A DNA stretch of 7,700 nt, taken from NCBI GenBank assembly GCA_934670025.1, contig CAKUOS010000071.1, positions 1-7,700 of the forward strand, in the 5' to 3' direction. The position numbers were made by a program, and so were the translations under genes. The notes beneath the pieces are model-generated. The model ran no database searches. It saw only the letters and a program-made list of their open reading frames with translations, and was not told where the DNA came from. Origin of the DNA: an uncultured Oscillospiraceae bacterium. Its GTDB lineage: Bacteria > Bacillota > Clostridia > Oscillospirales > Oscillospiraceae. Of the stretch, positions 6,455-7,700 are shown piece by piece. Each line of letters begins with the position of its first letter. The stretch's first letter is position 1.

Positions 6455-7237
6455 CTGCGCGCGCAGCTTTGTCCCGGTCCAGCGGTTCAGAAACGCGCGG
6501 ATCGTGCGGATGTAGTCGTCCGCCTTCAGTACCGAGGACAGATGGCTTCCGGAAACGTAACAGATCTGCGGATCGTGCATGAGGCGGATGAGATCCGCCT
6601 GCATCTTCCCGGAGAAAAAGTCCTGATCTGGCAGGATGCGCAGGATCTTTCCCGCAAGCAGCGCAAGCTCCGCCGCCGTCACGGGTTTCTGGTTCATGAG
6701 ATCGGCAAGCAGGCCCGAAATATGCACGTCCTTTTCCTGCGTGTAATCCCTGAAGATCGTCTCGAACATATCTCTGGCAGCGGCGATCTCCGCCGCGCTT
6801 TCATCGCGGACATGGCGCATACCGGCCCTGATGAGCATAGGTTTGAGCTTTTCATAGTTGCAGTGCTTCAGATAGCCGATCTTCAGCTTGGAAAACTCCG
6901 CCGCAGTCTGCACCAGCTCCGGAGGACTGTCCAGCGGAATCTCCTGATTCCAGCGATACCAGTTTCCCTCGCGGCGGCGCGGTGTCAGCTTCAGGATGAC
7001 ATACTGCTCCGGCTCGAATTTGGGGTAGTGGCAGAGCCGACCGCCGACGCCGAAATATGCCTTTCCCTCGCGGAGCACCGTCTGCTCCATGTAGGTCTTC
7101 ATCTTTTCGAGACTCTCGCAGAACCAACATTCCGTGTCGTCGAAACGGCGGATCCTGCCGTCCGCCAGAATGTCCTCCATCTTGTCCCGCCGCGTCAGGT
7201 GGTAGACCTCAGACGGGATCGGTGCTTTTACATACAT
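6414..7237 (-). CDS. Uncharacterised protein, possibly ADP-ribosyltransferase-like; no stop before the terminator
   Basis: I cannot name this family. The start ATG (7235-7237) has GGAGG (plus 7247-7251) 9 bases upstream. The N-terminal half has VYHLTRRDKMEDILADG (11-27), CWFCESLEKMKTYM (37-50), YVILKLTP (79-86) and WNQEIPLDSPPELV (96-109). The H-x-T strand (His13, Thr15) followed by a helix ending in I-L-x-x-G, then a late Glu (99) before a PPEL segment, recalls DarT/KptA-like ADP-ribosyltransferase folds. This is resemblance by eye, not a demonstrated match. Residues 155-255 look helical and end near IRTIRAFLNRW. No stop follows: the hairpin encodes residues 262-274, and the open frame continues to 5081, antisense to most of the GH1 gene. 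I place the end at the terminator, where the message should stop. The native stop may have been lost, or the gene may really be nonstop. Its codon use is like the sugar genes. It lies 17 bases behind the small gene 7255-7560, so probably in one operon. Confidence 0.6.
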
Positions 7238-7254
7238 GATTTCTGTCCTCCGTT

Positions 7255-7560
7255 TTACTTCTCATAGATGGTATCACCCTTCACCAGATGCCGTGCGAGC
7301 TGCCGCAGGCACAGACCGCGCCCACGCAAACCGAACATTAGCACATCCGGGATTTTTTGCAGCATTTCTTTTTCGGTGTTGTCCGTTGGAAGGACTTGCG
7401 CCTCGCAAACAGAATCACAGCGTCCACAGGCATCCTCTAAAATCATCATCAGCTTTTCTTCTGCGCAGCGCAGCGTTTCCAGCGCATCCAGAACCTCCGT
7501 TGTGTTCACCGAATTGCTGATCAGGATGATGCAGCGTTTTCCAATCTTCAATCCCATCAT
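7255..7560 (-). CDS. Small uncharacterised protein with a clustered-cysteine motif
   Basis: A 101-residue frame, ATG at 7558-7560, TAA at 7255-7257. The middle is strongly helical (EVLDALETLRCAEEKLMMIL, 22-41) and is followed by C45-x2-C48-x3-C52 (ACGRCDSVC), then a C-terminal stretch GLCLRQLARHLVKGDTIYEK with one more Cys. The cysteine cluster could bind metal or be redox-active. The pattern vaguely recalls the C-terminal parts of some clostridial AbrB-like proteins, but no AbrB fold is visible, so no function is claimed. The ribosome-binding site is weak (GGAG about 14 bases upstream). TTA and CTA leucine codons appear here and not in the genes to the left, suggesting a different origin. 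The frame overlapping it from the right uses rare AGA codons there, which favours this frame as the coding one. It may be the truncated remnant of a longer protein. Confidence 0.5.
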   Translation of the reverse strand: MMGLKIGKRCIILISNSVNTTEVLDALETLRCAEEKLMMILEDACGRCDSVCEAQVLPTDNTEKEMLQKIPDVLMFGLRGRGLCLRQLARHLVKGDTIYEK

Positions 7561-7700
7561 TACCGTAGGGCGTAATCTCCGCGCCGTACTGCTTGAGGAC
7601 GTCTTCTGCGTAGGCTTCGCGGTTCAGGTGCTTGTAGATCAGGTCTGCATCCTTGCCGCCGAGAACGAATTCCAGCTCATCACGCACCAGCGCGTCCTTA
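7415..7700 (-). CDS. C-terminal part of an unrecognised protein entering from the right edge
   Basis: The minus-strand frame is open from the window edge. It reads KDALVRDELEFVLGG, then DLIYKHLNREAYAEDVLKQY and GAEITPYG to about 7562, a plausible charged helical C-terminus. From about 7560 to its stop at 7415-7417 the same frame turns into unlikely sequence (GSGCAGNAALRRRKADDD, AGA-rich) while the overlapping frame of the 7255-7560 gene becomes coding-like. In another frame TAA-TGA occurs exactly at this junction (TAATGATG). A single indel could therefore have removed a native stop that overlapped the next start. The family is unknown and the true 5' end is outside the window. Confidence 0.45.
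   Translation of the reverse strand, partial: KDALVRDELEFVLGGKDADLIYKHLNREAYAEDVLKQYGAEITPYGNDGIEDWKTLHHPDQQFGEHNGGSGCAGNAALRRRKADDDFRGCLWTL

Noticed and set aside
7430..7490. Internal GGAGG followed by ATG on the minus strand inside the small Cys gene
   Set aside because: The frame from that ATG stops after about a dozen codons, and the surrounding frame is better supported.
1..7700. tRNA, rRNA, CRISPR arrays, insertion sequences or attachment sites
   Set aside because: I saw no cloverleaf or rRNA segments, no regularly spaced repeats, and no transposase or terminal inverted repeats.

Overview
The window looks like chromosomal DNA from a GC-rich anaerobic Firmicute, most likely a gut clostridium of the Oscillospiraceae type. 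The reasons are its GC-rich codon use, strong AGGAGG-type ribosome-binding sites, a lipoprotein transporter receptor with a typical clostridial signal peptide, and a cellobiose phosphorylase close to the classical family. The placement is an inference; no marker gene is present.

Positions 1-6454 form a cellobiose (short beta-glucan) utilisation locus built around a divergent intergenic region. Leftward (minus strand) run a LacI-family repressor (1222-2238) and, 70 bases behind it, the extracellular lipoprotein of a sugar ABC transporter (1-1151, C-terminus cut by the window edge). Rightward (plus strand) run an 812-residue GH94 cellobiose phosphorylase (2605-5043) and, one base after its stop, a 446-residue GH1 beta-glucosidase (5045-6385). 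A perfect 16-bp hairpin terminator (6414-6454) closes this operon. In the inferred pathway the lipoprotein captures the disaccharide, and permeases outside the window import it unphosphorylated. GH94 then splits cellobiose with phosphate to glucose 1-phosphate and glucose, while GH1 hydrolyses beta-glucosides. The LacI protein probably senses the sugar and represses both directions.

The intergenic region 2239-2604 is the best regulatory stretch. Its two outward promoters are near copies of each other (TTGCAT, 17-base spacer, TATTTT or TATTGT) arranged as a large inverted repeat. Between and beyond them lie several dyads and a repeated CGATTTCG element.

Positions 6414-7700 hold a second minus-strand cluster that converges on the same terminator: a gene fragment entering from the right edge, a small cysteine-containing protein (7255-7560), and an uncharacterised protein starting at 7237. 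The N-terminus of this last protein resembles the first strand and helix of ADP-ribosyltransferase-like folds. Its reading frame has no stop codon before the terminator and stays open into the antisense strand of the glucosidase gene. The small gene next to this possible transferase, the missing stop codon and the out-of-frame junction between the two upstream frames make this end the least explained part of the window.
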